A stretch of 8,733 bases of DNA from CAYWTS01 sp964461265 (GCA_964461265.1 CAYWTS010000063.1:1-8733); one strand, 5' to 3'; shown: positions 1 to 7,300, counted from the stretch's first letter. Translations and numbers: made by a program. The notes: generated from the sequence alone by a model not told the origin.

Positions 1-2975
1 CCCTGGTTGCCCTGCTGGAGCATAGAGTTCAGTTGCTGGTTCAGTGCCTGCTGGCGTGCTATCATTTGCTGTAACATCTGCAATAACTGCTGAAGACTTG
101 AGCCCGGCTTGTTGCCCGGTTTATTTCCGCTCTGGCACATCTGCTGAAGCTGTTTTAAAACCTTATCAAGTGCATCCTTTGCCTTTTGCTGTGAATTTGT
201 TGCTGAATTTTTGTTCTTGCTGTCGAGGTTTTGCTTAGCATTGCCCATCTCGTTATATGCATCACCCAGGTTCTTGCTCATCTGCGGCGGTATGTTCAGC
301 TGTGACTGGAGGCTCATCATGTCTTCTATAATATTGGAAAGCTCATTTTGTAATTGCTGCTGCTGTTCCGACTTTTGCTTGAACTCGGAGTCTTCGGAGT
401 TTTTATCAAGCTCTTCGGTTTGCTCTTTTAGCTCACCTTGTTTTTGAGAAAGTTCCTGAATTTTGTCCAGAAACTCCTGCATCTTCTGCATCAGCTTCGA
501 GTTCTCCATTTCCATCATCATTGCAAGCAGGTCCTGCATTTTCTGGTTAAGCTCATTAAGGTCCTGCGACAGCTGGTTCTGCTGCTTTTGGGAGCTGTTC
601 TTATTACCCTGCTGCAGGTTCTGGGATGATTGATTCATCTTTTGCTCGATGTTCTTCTTTTGCATTTCATTGAGCAGTTTCTCAAGCTCTTTAGAAATCT
701 GTTCGTTCTTAAGCTCTTTGAACTTATCCTTAAGGTCCTTTAACTGCTTCTGGAATTCCTCAAATTCTTTTTTTATCTGTTCCTGTGTCTTTGATATCTC
801 ATTCATCTTATTCTTATCATTTTCATCGGTTTTCTCGGTCTGTTCTTTAACCTCATCCTGTTTCTTTGTTATCTCGTCCAGTTTCTGCGTTAGCTCTCCG
901 AATTTCTGCTCAGCAAGTATTTTCTCCAGCAACTCTTTGGTTTTTTCGAGTGCTTTTTTAAATGCTTCCTCATCAAACTTAAAATTCTTCATTGCCTCGC
1001 GTAACTGATCTTTATTCAGGTTCTTTAATGCTTCCTGAAGCTTCTTCAGTGCATCACGCAGTTCCTGGGAATCGATCTTCTGGAGAAGCTGCTGAACCTC
1101 CATGAATTTTTCAAGTGTTTCGGGTGAAATCTGGTTGTTGTTCATCAGGTCGTTCATTAAATCATCAAGTCTCTGCCTTGTATTTTCAAGATTGGTCCGA
1201 ATGTTTTCTATTTTTTTCTGAAGCTCCTCCTGTTTCTTCGGGTCGTTAAGTCCCAACTCATCGGGATTACGCTGGAGCTGGTCTTTGATTTCGTCAAGCT
1301 GGCGTTTAAGCTCTTCTGCTTCCTGTTCGGCTGTCTGAAGTGCTGTTTCTATTTCCTCTTTCGATTTCTCGGTTTTGTTCAGCAACGCTTCAAGCGACGG
1401 AAAAACTATTTTTCTTATTTCGCTCCTTGTCATTTTCGGGCCGTTTACAGCATCGTTATCATAAATTTCCACATAGTATTCCACTTCGTCTTCTGTAACA
1501 GGATTTAAGGATGATATATTCCACACGTAAGGTACTTCAAGCCCTGTTGCATCCTTATTTTGAATGGGAATTTCAGCAAACCGGAAATCTTTATCGGCAA
1601 TTCCATATTTCGTTTTACTCAGCTTATATGCTAACCGCATTCTGGTAAACCCGAAATCATCGGTGACACGCGACCTTATCACAATTTCTTCCGCGTTTTG
1701 GAGCGAAAGTTCCTGTTCAGGCTCAAGCACATTTATATGCGGATATTCATCGGGATATACCCTTAGTTGATACTGCGGCGGATTAGAATTCTTAAGTTCC
1801 CTTCCTGCAAACATTTTAACAAGCAACAGTTTAAAAACCCCGCTGCCCGTTGCAATGAGTGATGTTTTATAAATCTTATCTGAAGCTTCAAGCTTGATTT
1901 TAGAATTGTTTCCGAACTCCAGAAAAGCATCGTCAATGTTTCCAGTAGTCTCAAGCTCTATATATATCTTACTGCCTGTAATGGTGTTAATTTCATTTCC
2001 CTCAACCGGGCGGGAGGGAAGCTTTGTATAAAGCGGAGGATATACTGATACGCGAACAGATTTTATAACCGGTTTCTCGGTTACCGTAATTTTATATACC
2101 GTGCTTTTTACCCCTTTGTACTCGAACCAGTAATCCAGGTTTGTACCGATGCTGTTTAATGTTACGCTGAATTCATTCCTAGCCGAGGACTTTAAATTTT
2201 GCCTGTTTACATCCAACTCCACACCATCGGAAGAAACTTCACGTACGTAAAAATTAATTTCACCTGTCTGATAGGCGGGGTCATTAAACGTAATACTTGC
2301 TTTTATATCTATACTTTCGCCTTTGGCAATATCGGCATTACCCGGTCTTATATCATAGGCTATTCCCAAAGTGTTATCTATATAAGTATAGCTATAATTT
2401 ATAAGCCTGTTGAGAGATGAACCGAATGTGCTATTAAAGAATATTAAAAGTGAAGCAAACACTGCTGCAATCGCAAACAGATTTACTACCTGTTGTTTAA
2501 TACCCGATGCATCTATTACAGATTTAAAGTCACGTCCATGTGTTTTTTGTTCAAGCTGAAAAAGCGTTCCGCCTGCAAGTGAAGATGAAAACATCGAATC
2601 GTGGTTAGAAGTATATTCATATACCTGCAGTGCATTTAGCAAATCATCTTTTACATCAGGCATACGTTTCCCTATCAGTGCTGCATACTTTGTCAGCTTC
2701 CTGTTAGAATCGGTGTACTGTGTTGCAAGTATAAAGGAAATAAAATTAAAAACAGTAATTGCAGCAAATGAAGAGATAACGCTATAAAATATTATCGTCC
2801 TAATCGATGAGCTGAACCGGAAAACAGCTTCTGAAACGGAAAGGATTAAAATTATTAAGATAAAAGCGGATAAAGTAATTAATGAATTGCAAATAAGCTT
2901 ATAAGCCGCATCCTTCCTGAACACGCTCCAAACACGGTTTACAAAGCTGTTATATGTAAGTTCAAGGGTTGACAA
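1..2975 (-). CDS. DUF4175-like membrane protein with long coiled coil (C-terminus beyond window)
   Basis: An uninterrupted minus-strand frame of 991 codons runs off the left edge. Hydrophobic segments lie at about residues 27-47, 60-85 and 162-181. A beta-rich extracytoplasmic region follows (about 182-525). From about 527 to the edge comes a very long Lys/Glu/Gln/Leu-rich coiled coil, ending in a Gln/Asn/Met-rich stretch with runs such as QQLLQMLQQMIARQQ. This order matches my recollection of DUF4175 proteins of Bacteroidota and Alphaproteobacteria, whose biochemical role is unknown. The start is unusual. An in-frame TAA lies just upstream and there is no early ATG, so TTG at 2975 (MSTLELTYNS) is the first possible start, with no clear Shine-Dalgarno; GTG at codon 18 is an alternative. 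It lies 59 bp after the DUF4159 gene and is probably in its operon. A structural or scaffolding role in the envelope is inference. The low-complexity C-terminal half makes homology calls there unreliable. Confidence 0.8.
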   Translation of the reverse strand, partial: MSTLELTYNSFVNRVWSVFRKDAAYKLICNSLITLSAFILIILILSVSEAVFRFSSSIRTIIFYSVISSFAAITVFNFISFILATQYTDSNRKLTKYAALIGKRMPDVKDDLLNALQVYEYTSNHDSMFSSSLAGGTLFQLEQKTHGRDFKSVIDASGIKQQVVNLFAIAAVFASLLIFFNSTFGSSLNRLINYSYTYIDNTLGIAYDIRPGNADIAKGESIDIKASITFNDPAYQTGEINFYVREVSSDGVELDVNRQNLKSSARNEFSVTLNSIGTNLDYWFEYKGVKSTVYKITVTEKPVIKSVRVSVYPPLYTKLPSRPVEGNEINTITGSKIYIELETTGNIDDAFLEFGNNSKIKLEASDKIYKTSLIATGSGVFKLLLVKMFAGRELKNSNPPQYQLRVYPDEYPHINVLEPEQELSLQNAEEIVIRSRVTDDFGFTRMRLAYKLSKTKYGIADKDFRFAEIPIQNKDATGLEVPYVWNISSLNPVTEDEVEYYVEIYDNDAVNGPKMTRSEIRKIVFPSLEALLNKTEKSKEEIETALQTAEQEAEELKRQLDEIKDQLQRNPDELGLNDPKKQEELQKKIENIRTNLENTRQRLDDLMNDLMNNNQISPETLEKFMEVQQLLQKIDSQELRDALKKLQEALKNLNKDQLREAMKNFKFDEEAFKKALEKTKELLEKILAEQKFGELTQKLDEITKKQDEVKEQTEKTDENDKNKMNEISKTQEQIKKEFEEFQKQLKDLKDKFKELKNEQISKELEKLLNEMQKKNIEQKMNQSSQNLQQGNKNSSQKQQNQLSQDLNELNQKMQDLLAMMMEMENSKLMQKMQEFLDKIQELSQKQGELKEQTEELDKNSEDSEFKQKSEQQQQLQNELSNIIEDMMSLQSQLNIPPQMSKNLGDAYNEMGNAKQNLDSKNKNSATNSQQKAKDALDKVLKQLQQMCQSGNKPGNKPGSSLQQLLQMLQQMIARQQALNQQLNSMLQQGNQ

Positions 2976-3002
2976 GCAAACTTTTTATAATATGTATTAA
3001 CC

Positions 3003-3020
3003 GATGGTAACAACACCATC
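3003..3020 (-). other. Hairpin between the DUF4159 and DUF4175 genes
   Basis: GATGGT at 3003-3008 pairs perfectly with ACCATC at 3015-3020 across a 6-nt loop. It lies in the 59-bp gap between the two co-oriented genes, 28 bp before the TTG start at 2975. There is no T-tract directly after it on the minus strand, so it does not look like a full intrinsic terminator. It could tune the expression ratio or mRNA stability of the downstream gene. That role is inference. Confidence 0.4.
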
Positions 3021-3034
3021 TGAAGGGTTATACA

Positions 3035-3715
3035 CTAATAAGTTAAAGCATAAATAATGATATTTGTTCCCATTTTAAAGGCTTCTTCACGTTTTTCGGG
3101 CGGGTCGTCATGTTCACGGGGGTCAGCCCAGCCATCGGATATATTTGTCTCGTAAGTATAAAAAACCGAAAGTCTTCCATCTATCCAGTATCCGAAACCC
3201 TGCGGAGGCTTTCCGTCATGCTCATGAATTTTAGGCAACCCGCCGGGAAAATTGTAATGGGAACTGTAAATCTTATGATCGAAAGGAAGTTCTTTCATTT
3301 CTTCACCCGGGAAAACTTTTTTCATCTCACGCCTGAATGCATCGTTCATTCCGTAATCGTCGTCGGCGTATAAAAATCCTCCCCTGTTTAGATAATCCCT
3401 GAGTCTTTTTACTTCGGTGTCTGTAAAACTAATGTTGCCATGACCTGTAATTAAAATAAAGGGATAATTGAAAATGTCATCCGATGAAATATCAACCGAA
3501 TAAAATTTCGGTTCATCAACATCTATCGTGGTGTTCTTCTTTAAATAATCCATCATGTTCACTTCTGCCGAAGGGTCGTTGTACCAATCTCCCCCGCCTG
3601 AATATTTCAAGCGTGCTATTCTGAAAGAATTAGAATATTGCTGCGGGTACGAACTCGAAAAAAGGAAAAACATTAACGGTAAGATAAGCAGCCTGTTATT
3701 TAATCTTGATTTCAC
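3035..3715 (-). CDS. Secreted DUF4159 domain protein
   Basis: The product has 226 residues. It begins with a classical signal peptide: basic MKSRLNNR, then hydrophobic LLILPLMFFLFSSS, with likely cleavage near residues 24-26. The mature part fits the DUF4159 fold, which is related to class I glutamine-amidotransferase-like Rossmann domains. The pattern is FILITGHGN (86-94), then TDTEVKRLRDYLNRGG, then FLYADDDYG (114-122), followed by a charged FRREMKKVFPGEEM stretch and a conserved-looking HKIYSSHYNF. I see no catalytic Cys, so amidotransferase activity is unlikely; the molecular function is unknown. The start is GTG at 3715. The frame stays open upstream to a TAA but holds no ATG, and GTG directly precedes the signal peptide, which supports it. 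The partner gene DUF4175 follows at 59 bp. Such pairs occur near MoxR, DUF58 and VWA genes in other genomes, which suggests an envelope complex. Confidence 0.85.
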   Translation of the reverse strand: MKSRLNNRLLILPLMFFLFSSSYPQQYSNSFRIARLKYSGGGDWYNDPSAEVNMMDYLKKNTTIDVDEPKFYSVDISSDDIFNYPFILITGHGNISFTDTEVKRLRDYLNRGGFLYADDDYGMNDAFRREMKKVFPGEEMKELPFDHKIYSSHYNFPGGLPKIHEHDGKPPQGFGYWIDGRLSVFYTYETNISDGWADPREHDDPPEKREEAFKMGTNIIIYALTY

Positions 3716-3756
3716 AGCAGTTATAAGAGAGCTAAAAAAATTACAAACGGACTTGT

Positions 3757-3785
3757 TATATATTTCATAATTTAATTAGAATCAA
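3757..3785 (-). promoter_or_regulatory. Candidate promoter of the DUF4159-DUF4175 unit
   Basis: Reading the minus strand, TTGATT (3785-3780) lies 17 bp before TATATA (3762-3757), about 40 bp upstream of the GTG start at 3715. An overlapping TTGACT (3790-3785) is a better -35 match but leaves only 15 bp to TATGAA (3769-3764). Each hexamer matches the sigma-70 consensus at 4 or 5 of 6 positions. The spacer is AT-rich throughout, so chance matches are likely. Confidence 0.35.
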
Positions 3786-3846
3786 GTCAACTTTAGCGTG
3801 TGATTAATATGCAAAAATTTTTGGATGATTTTCTCTAAATAATCTC

Positions 3847-3875
3847 TTGACATAACAGATAAAATATTTTAGATT
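3847..3875 (+). promoter_or_regulatory. Sigma-70-type promoter of the TPR gene
   Basis: A perfect -35 hexamer TTGACA (3847-3852) is followed by a 17-bp spacer and TAGATT (3870-3875), which matches TATAAT at 4 of 6 positions. Transcription would begin near 3882 and give a leader of under 20 nt that still contains the Shine-Dalgarno at 3889. The exact -35 and ideal spacing make this the most convincing promoter in the window. Confidence 0.6.
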
Positions 3876-3888
3876 GAACATAACAATG

Positions 3889-3895
3889 AAGGAGG
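3889..3895 (+). promoter_or_regulatory. Strong ribosome binding site of the TPR gene
   Basis: AAGGAGG lies 4 nt before the ATG at 3900. It is the only near-perfect Shine-Dalgarno before a confident gene here; its neighbours show weak or no such sites. It fixes the start and suggests higher translation than for nearby genes. Confidence 0.8.
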
Positions 3896-3899
3896 ACAA

Positions 3900-5306
3900 A
3901 TGGGGTATTTCGACGATATTGAATTCGAAGAAGATTTCCACGAAAAGACCGAAGATAAAGAAGAGCTGATAAACGAACTGATTAAAGGAGATAAGCAGCC
4001 AACCGACCTTGACATTGATTCACTTGATGACACAGTGAATTACCTCATCGATAAAAAGCAGTACAAAAAGGCACATGCTTATATCGATTCACTGCTCGAT
4101 TTCTTTCCGTATTCAAGCGATCTTTGGCAAAGGAAAGCCATTGTTTATGACAGCGCAGGAGATTACATCGATGCAATAGAATGCTTTGACAGGGCTATAA
4201 ACCTTAACCCCTTCGATGAAGAAACGCTTGTAAATAAAGGCATCACACTCGATAATTCCGGCAGTACCGACGGTGCATTGGAATGTTACGATAAAGTACT
4301 TTCGTTAGACCCCAATAATATCGATGCCCTGTTTAATAAAGGATTAATACTGGAAAAACACGATAACTTTGAAGATAGCCGCATTTGCTTCCAGAAAATA
4401 ATTGAACTTGACCCAAACCACAGAGATGCATACTATGAACTTGGCTATTGCTACGATTTTCTCGATAAGCTTACCGAGGCGCTTGAAGCATACGATAAGC
4501 ATATAGAGCTTGCACCGTTTAATTATAACGCATGGTATAACCGCGGAGTTGTACTCAGCAGATTGGGCAGGCAATACGCAGCTATCGAAAGCTACGAGCG
4601 TGCACTTTCAATAAATCCTAAATTTTCTTCAGCATGGTATAACAAGGGTAACGCATATGCAAACCTTGGCATTACACTCCGTGCTATTGACGATTACAAG
4701 ACAGCTCTTACATTTAACAAGACCGACATATTTGCTATGTATAACCTCGCAAGCTCGTACGAGGAACTTGAAAAATACAAGGAAGCAATACATATCTTCA
4801 CGGGTATACTTAAGCTGGAGCCAAAACATTACGAATCGTACTACGGACGCGGTAACTGCTTGTACCAGCTTGAAGATTACTGCAATGCATTGAATGATTA
4901 TAATACTGCAATCGCTCTCTGCTCCGATAACGACGAACTATGGCATGCAAAAGCTGATGCAGAGTATAACATCGGGCAGTTGAATAATTCGATAAACAGC
5001 TACAGGCGAGTGCTATCCATAAAACCCGAAAACAGCCAGGCACTGCTTGACCTTTGCAATACACTCATTGAAACAGAACAATACGCTGAAGCAAGGCAAA
5101 AGCTCGAAGTGCTTGTGAAGCTCACACCGCACTGGGCTGAACCTTATTACTCCAAAGCAAAGCTTAACTTCCTTGAAGGCAGGCTTGAAGAAGGTATAAA
5201 GGCTATGGAAATTGCATTCGTAATAAATCCTAAAGACCGTTTCTCGTACAACTTCGAACGTGACTGGGAAAAGATACTCAGGTTCCTGCTTTCAAGACCA
5301 GTGTAA
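3900..5306 (+). CDS. Tetratricopeptide repeat protein with twelve TPR units
   Basis: The product has 468 residues and no signal peptide or membrane segment, so it is probably cytosolic. An acidic N-terminus (about 1-41, rich in Asp and Glu) precedes twelve consecutive units of exactly 34 residues, at 42-75, 76-109 and so on to 416-449, with no insertion. Units show the TPR pattern: W/Y-x-x-K/R-G near the start, A-I-x-x-Y/F in helix B, and L-x-P at the turn (for example INLNPFDEE and IELDPNHRD). A 19-residue tail ends in ILRFLLSRPV. Twelve units would make about one and a half superhelical turns, a protein- or peptide-binding scaffold. The partner cannot be told from sequence, and no enzymatic domain is present. 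The gene stands alone, with its own promoter and terminator. It is divergent from DUF4159 and convergent with ftsE. A link to the envelope genes is only positional. Confidence 0.93.
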   Translation: MGYFDDIEFEEDFHEKTEDKEELINELIKGDKQPTDLDIDSLDDTVNYLIDKKQYKKAHAYIDSLLDFFPYSSDLWQRKAIVYDSAGDYIDAIECFDRAINLNPFDEETLVNKGITLDNSGSTDGALECYDKVLSLDPNNIDALFNKGLILEKHDNFEDSRICFQKIIELDPNHRDAYYELGYCYDFLDKLTEALEAYDKHIELAPFNYNAWYNRGVVLSRLGRQYAAIESYERALSINPKFSSAWYNKGNAYANLGITLRAIDDYKTALTFNKTDIFAMYNLASSYEELEKYKEAIHIFTGILKLEPKHYESYYGRGNCLYQLEDYCNALNDYNTAIALCSDNDELWHAKADAEYNIGQLNNSINSYRRVLSIKPENSQALLDLCNTLIETEQYAEARQKLEVLVKLTPHWAEPYYSKAKLNFLEGRLEEGIKAMEIAFVINPKDRFSYNFERDWEKILRFLLSRPV

Positions 5307-5337
5307 TGCAGTGATAAGCCAGTACTGAAAAAGTAAC

Positions 5338-5380
5338 CGCAGCCCTGTCTGCAACAGGCAGACTTCATGGCTGCGTTTTT
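5338..5380 (+). terminator. Intrinsic terminator of the TPR gene
   Basis: The outer stem CGCAGCC (5338-5344) pairs with GGCTGCG (5369-5375) over 7 bp. An inner stem GTCTGC (5347-5352) pairs with GCAGAC (5358-5363) around a 5-nt loop. Asymmetric internal bulges (2 and 5 nt) separate the two stems. TTTTT (5376-5380) follows at once. It begins 32 bp after the TPR stop codon. On the minus strand a T5 run occurs only after a 5-nt gap, so it may act weakly in that direction for ftsE as well. Confidence 0.85.
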
Positions 5381-5438
5381 AATTTTGCATATGAAATAAG
5401 TTAATTACTTTTTCCTTTTACATTATTTTTTCATTTCC

Positions 5439-5462
5439 CTTTCTTTTCATAAGAAAAGGAAG
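5439..5462. other. AT-rich hairpin in the convergent spacer
   Basis: CTTTTC (5443-5448) pairs with GAAAAG (5453-5458) around an ATAA loop. The stem extends outward to about 10 bp (5439 with 5462) with one G-T wobble. Neither strand has a T-tract right after it, so it is not a standard terminator. It may be a secondary RNA 3'-end structure or part of a repeat. Confidence 0.35.
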
Positions 5463-5585
5463 AATAAACAATGGACCTTCCGATGCCTTGCTTCAATAAG
5501 GCAAAGATTTTATTGAATTGAAGAAAATGGTTTCAATCAAGTGATAACATCAAGGTGGTCAAGCTATCTTGTTCGAAATTTTTCA

Positions 5586-5620
5586 ATCTCCTCTCCTTCG
5601 GAGAGGGGCAGGGGTGAGAT
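5586..5620. repeat. GC-rich palindromic intergenic element, probable dispersed repeat
   Basis: A perfect 7-bp stem, CCTCTCC (5590-5596) with GGAGAGG (5600-5606), encloses a TTC loop. In an alternative fold, ATCTC (5586-5590) pairs with GAGAT (5616-5620) outside a shortened inner stem. It is far more GC-rich than the spacer around it. Its form, with a GGGGCAGGGGTGAG tail, resembles small palindromic elements that I recall as repeated between genes in many Bacteroidota and related genomes. Copy number cannot be judged here. It begins 6 bp after the ftsE stop and could stabilise the end of that mRNA. Confidence 0.5.
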
Positions 5621-5626
5621 CTGATC

Positions 5627-6295
5627 CTATTCTTTTAAAACGACTTCGAGAATCTTTTTATCCTTTATCTGCAGCAGGCGTTTGCTTTTCAGCTTCCTGA
5701 CAATTTCGTAATTATGTGTAGCTATAAAAACCGCTGTACCTTTGTAGTTAATGCTGAGAAGCAGCTTTATTATTTCGTATGATACAAAGGGGTCAAGGTT
5801 GCCTGTGGGTTCATCGGCAATCAATATATATGGTTCATTTACAATTGCCCGTGCAATACACACACGCTGCTGCTCGCCGCCCGATAGTTCCCTGGGAAAT
5901 CTTTTATAGGAATCAAAAACTCCGACTTCATTCAGCACATTGAAAACTTTTTTCTTTACTTCATCCGGCTTTTCACCCGAAAGATAAAGCGGCAGTGCTA
6001 CGTTATCGAAAATGTCCCTGTCGTTTAAAAGCTTATAATCCTGGAATACATAGCCTATTTTCCTGCGGATAAACGGAACTTCGGGCTTCTTCAGTGTTTT
6101 TGTGCTGAAATTATATACTATCACCTCCCCATCATTTGGTATCAGTTCAATATTTATCATCCGCATAAGCGTAGTTTTACCTGAGCCGCTTTCTCCTATA
6201 AGAAATGCAAACTCACCTTTTGTTAAGCCAAAACTTATATCTTTAAAAATCTCCTTTTTAGGATATGTAAACGAAACTCTTTTAAATTCTATCAC
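5627..6295 (-). CDS. ftsE: Cell division ABC transporter ATP-binding protein FtsE
   Basis: The product has 222 residues, the usual FtsE length, and is a single complete ABC ATPase domain. It shows Walker A GESGSGKT (34-41), the Q-loop in GYVFQDYKLLNDR (Q85, a typical FtsE stretch), signature LSGGEQQR (137-144), Walker B ILIADE (157-162), D-loop NLDP and the switch His (H194). FtsE pairs with membrane protein FtsX at the septum and drives conformational control of cell-wall hydrolases. The start is GTG at 6295, which overlaps the pdxA stop as GTGA, so translational coupling is likely; no strong Shine-Dalgarno is needed or seen. No ftsX follows, because the next gene is convergent. LolD/MacB-type ATPases are close relatives, so a different permease partner cannot be excluded, but FtsE fits best. 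Confidence 0.85.
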   Translation of the reverse strand: MIEFKRVSFTYPKKEIFKDISFGLTKGEFAFLIGESGSGKTTLMRMINIELIPNDGEVIVYNFSTKTLKKPEVPFIRRKIGYVFQDYKLLNDRDIFDNVALPLYLSGEKPDEVKKKVFNVLNEVGVFDSYKRFPRELSGGEQQRVCIARAIVNEPYILIADEPTGNLDPFVSYEIIKLLLSINYKGTAVFIATHNYEIVRKLKSKRLLQIKDKKILEVVLKE

Positions 6296-7260
6296 TTTGC
6301 AGCTGCTCTTATTTTATAGATTTTCCCTGCAATTCTTATTGCCTCAACAATGCTGGTTTCATCAGCAAGGTTTTTACCTGCAATATCGAAAGCTGTGCCG
6401 TGGTCGGGTGAAGTGCGTATGAATTTTAAACCTGCTGTAAAGTTAACGCCTTTGACACCTGATATCATCTTAAAAGGTATAAAACCCTGGTCGTGATACA
6501 ATGCAAAAGTCATGTCGAACTTGTTATATGTTTTATTCCCGAAATATGAATCGGAAGGGTAAGGTCCTGCAAACGTGCAACCCGATATTCTTTTTTTCAG
6601 GCTTTTTATCAAAGGAGAAATTATTTTTAATTCCTCATCACCTATCTGACCGCCCTCGCCTGCATGCGGATTTAATGAAAGAATGCCAATACGGGGATTT
6701 GAAATTCCGAAATCGGTTTTCATCGAATTACAGCAGGTTTTTATTTTAGAAAACAGTAATTTACGAGTCATAAGTCCCGCAATGTTTTTTAATGGCGGAT
6801 GAGTTGTTGCAAAACCGACTTTTATCTTATCACTAATCATTATCATAGCTGTATCTTTTGCATGGCTTAATTCTGTCAGCATTTCAGTATGACCTTCAAA
6901 ATGGTAATTTCCCAAATTAAGTGCTTTCTTGGAGATTGGTGCAGTTACTATGGCGTCGTATCTCCCTTTCATACATAGTTCAATGGCAGTTTCAATAGCG
7001 AGCCCCGAAATATACCCTGATTGTTTTGTGATTCTGCCCGGTTCTGTTTTTACGCCAATATTTCCGCACTCGATAATTTTGAAATATCCCATCTGAGCAC
7101 TAAGCCTTAGCAGCCTGTAATAATATTCAAGAACCCTAACGGGAGTAATAACGGTAATATCATATCTTCTGGTTAATTCTTTCCTGCTGAGGGCTTTCAG
7201 AACTATTTCGGGACCAATTCCGTTAATATCGCCTATGGTAATTAATATCCTGGCTTTCAT
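6292..7260 (-). CDS. pdxA: 4-hydroxythreonine-4-phosphate dehydrogenase PdxA
   Basis: PdxA oxidises 4-phosphohydroxy-L-threonine with NAD(P)+. The product decarboxylates to 3-amino-2-oxopropyl phosphate, which PdxJ then uses in the DXP-dependent route to pyridoxal phosphate. The enzyme is a cytosolic, metal-dependent homodimer. From ATG at 7260 the protein has 322 residues, close to the roughly 330 of E. coli PdxA. Visible motifs are GDINGIGPEI (10-19), TAPISK (106-111), GHTEML (123-128), and the three metal-binding His in ATTHPP (H154), NPHAGEGG (H199) and YHDQG (H256). SPDHGTAFDIAGK (284-296) follows. A TTG at 7269 would add three residues (MLK), but the ATG fits the family N-terminus better. 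The gene overlaps ftsE by 4 bp. A TATAAG -10-like box lies at 7294-7289. All catalytic features are intact. Confidence 0.95.
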   Translation of the reverse strand: MKARILITIGDINGIGPEIVLKALSRKELTRRYDITVITPVRVLEYYYRLLRLSAQMGYFKIIECGNIGVKTEPGRITKQSGYISGLAIETAIELCMKGRYDAIVTAPISKKALNLGNYHFEGHTEMLTELSHAKDTAMIMISDKIKVGFATTHPPLKNIAGLMTRKLLFSKIKTCCNSMKTDFGISNPRIGILSLNPHAGEGGQIGDEELKIISPLIKSLKKRISGCTFAGPYPSDSYFGNKTYNKFDMTFALYHDQGFIPFKMISGVKGVNFTAGLKFIRTSPDHGTAFDIAGKNLADETSIVEAIRIAGKIYKIRAAAK

Positions 7261-7288
7261 TTTCAACAAATATAAATTTTAACCGTGC

Positions 7289-7294
7289 CTTATA
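7289..7294 (-). promoter_or_regulatory. Possible -10 box upstream of pdxA-ftsE
   Basis: On the minus strand TATAAG (7294-7289) matches the sigma-70 -10 consensus at 5 of 6 positions and lies 28 bp before the pdxA ATG. No good -35 hexamer is found at 16-18 bp upstream; TTGAAC lies about 21 bp away. This is a weak call. Confidence 0.25.
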
Positions 7295-7300
7295 CAATGA

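Larger units (their letters stand above)
5307..5626. other. Convergent intergenic region, no gene seen
   Basis: This 320-bp spacer separates the TPR gene from ftsE, which point at each other. It holds the intrinsic terminator (5338-5380), a short AT-rich hairpin (5439-5462), three TCAAG copies (starting at 5537, 5550 and 5559) and a GC-rich palindrome (5586-5620). The only short frame with an ATG (from 5471, 16 codons) has no ribosome binding site or recognisable product. I see no tRNA or known small RNA. Confidence 0.7.

Noticed and set aside
44..1008. Plus-strand frames rich in Ser, Cys, Phe and Leu
   Set aside because: They lie antisense to the long DUF4175-like gene, and their odd composition is the mirror of its Lys/Glu/Gln codons.
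4344..5064. Minus-strand frames inside the TPR gene
   Set aside because: They are shadows of the repeated TPR codons, with no ribosome binding sites or recognisable domains.
4023..5246. DNA tandem repeat of 102-bp units
   Set aside because: The periodicity is at protein level (TPR units); the nucleotide units have diverged and are not a satellite.
5471..5521. Short ATG frame in the convergent spacer
   Set aside because: It has only 16 codons, no Shine-Dalgarno, and lies after a strong terminator.
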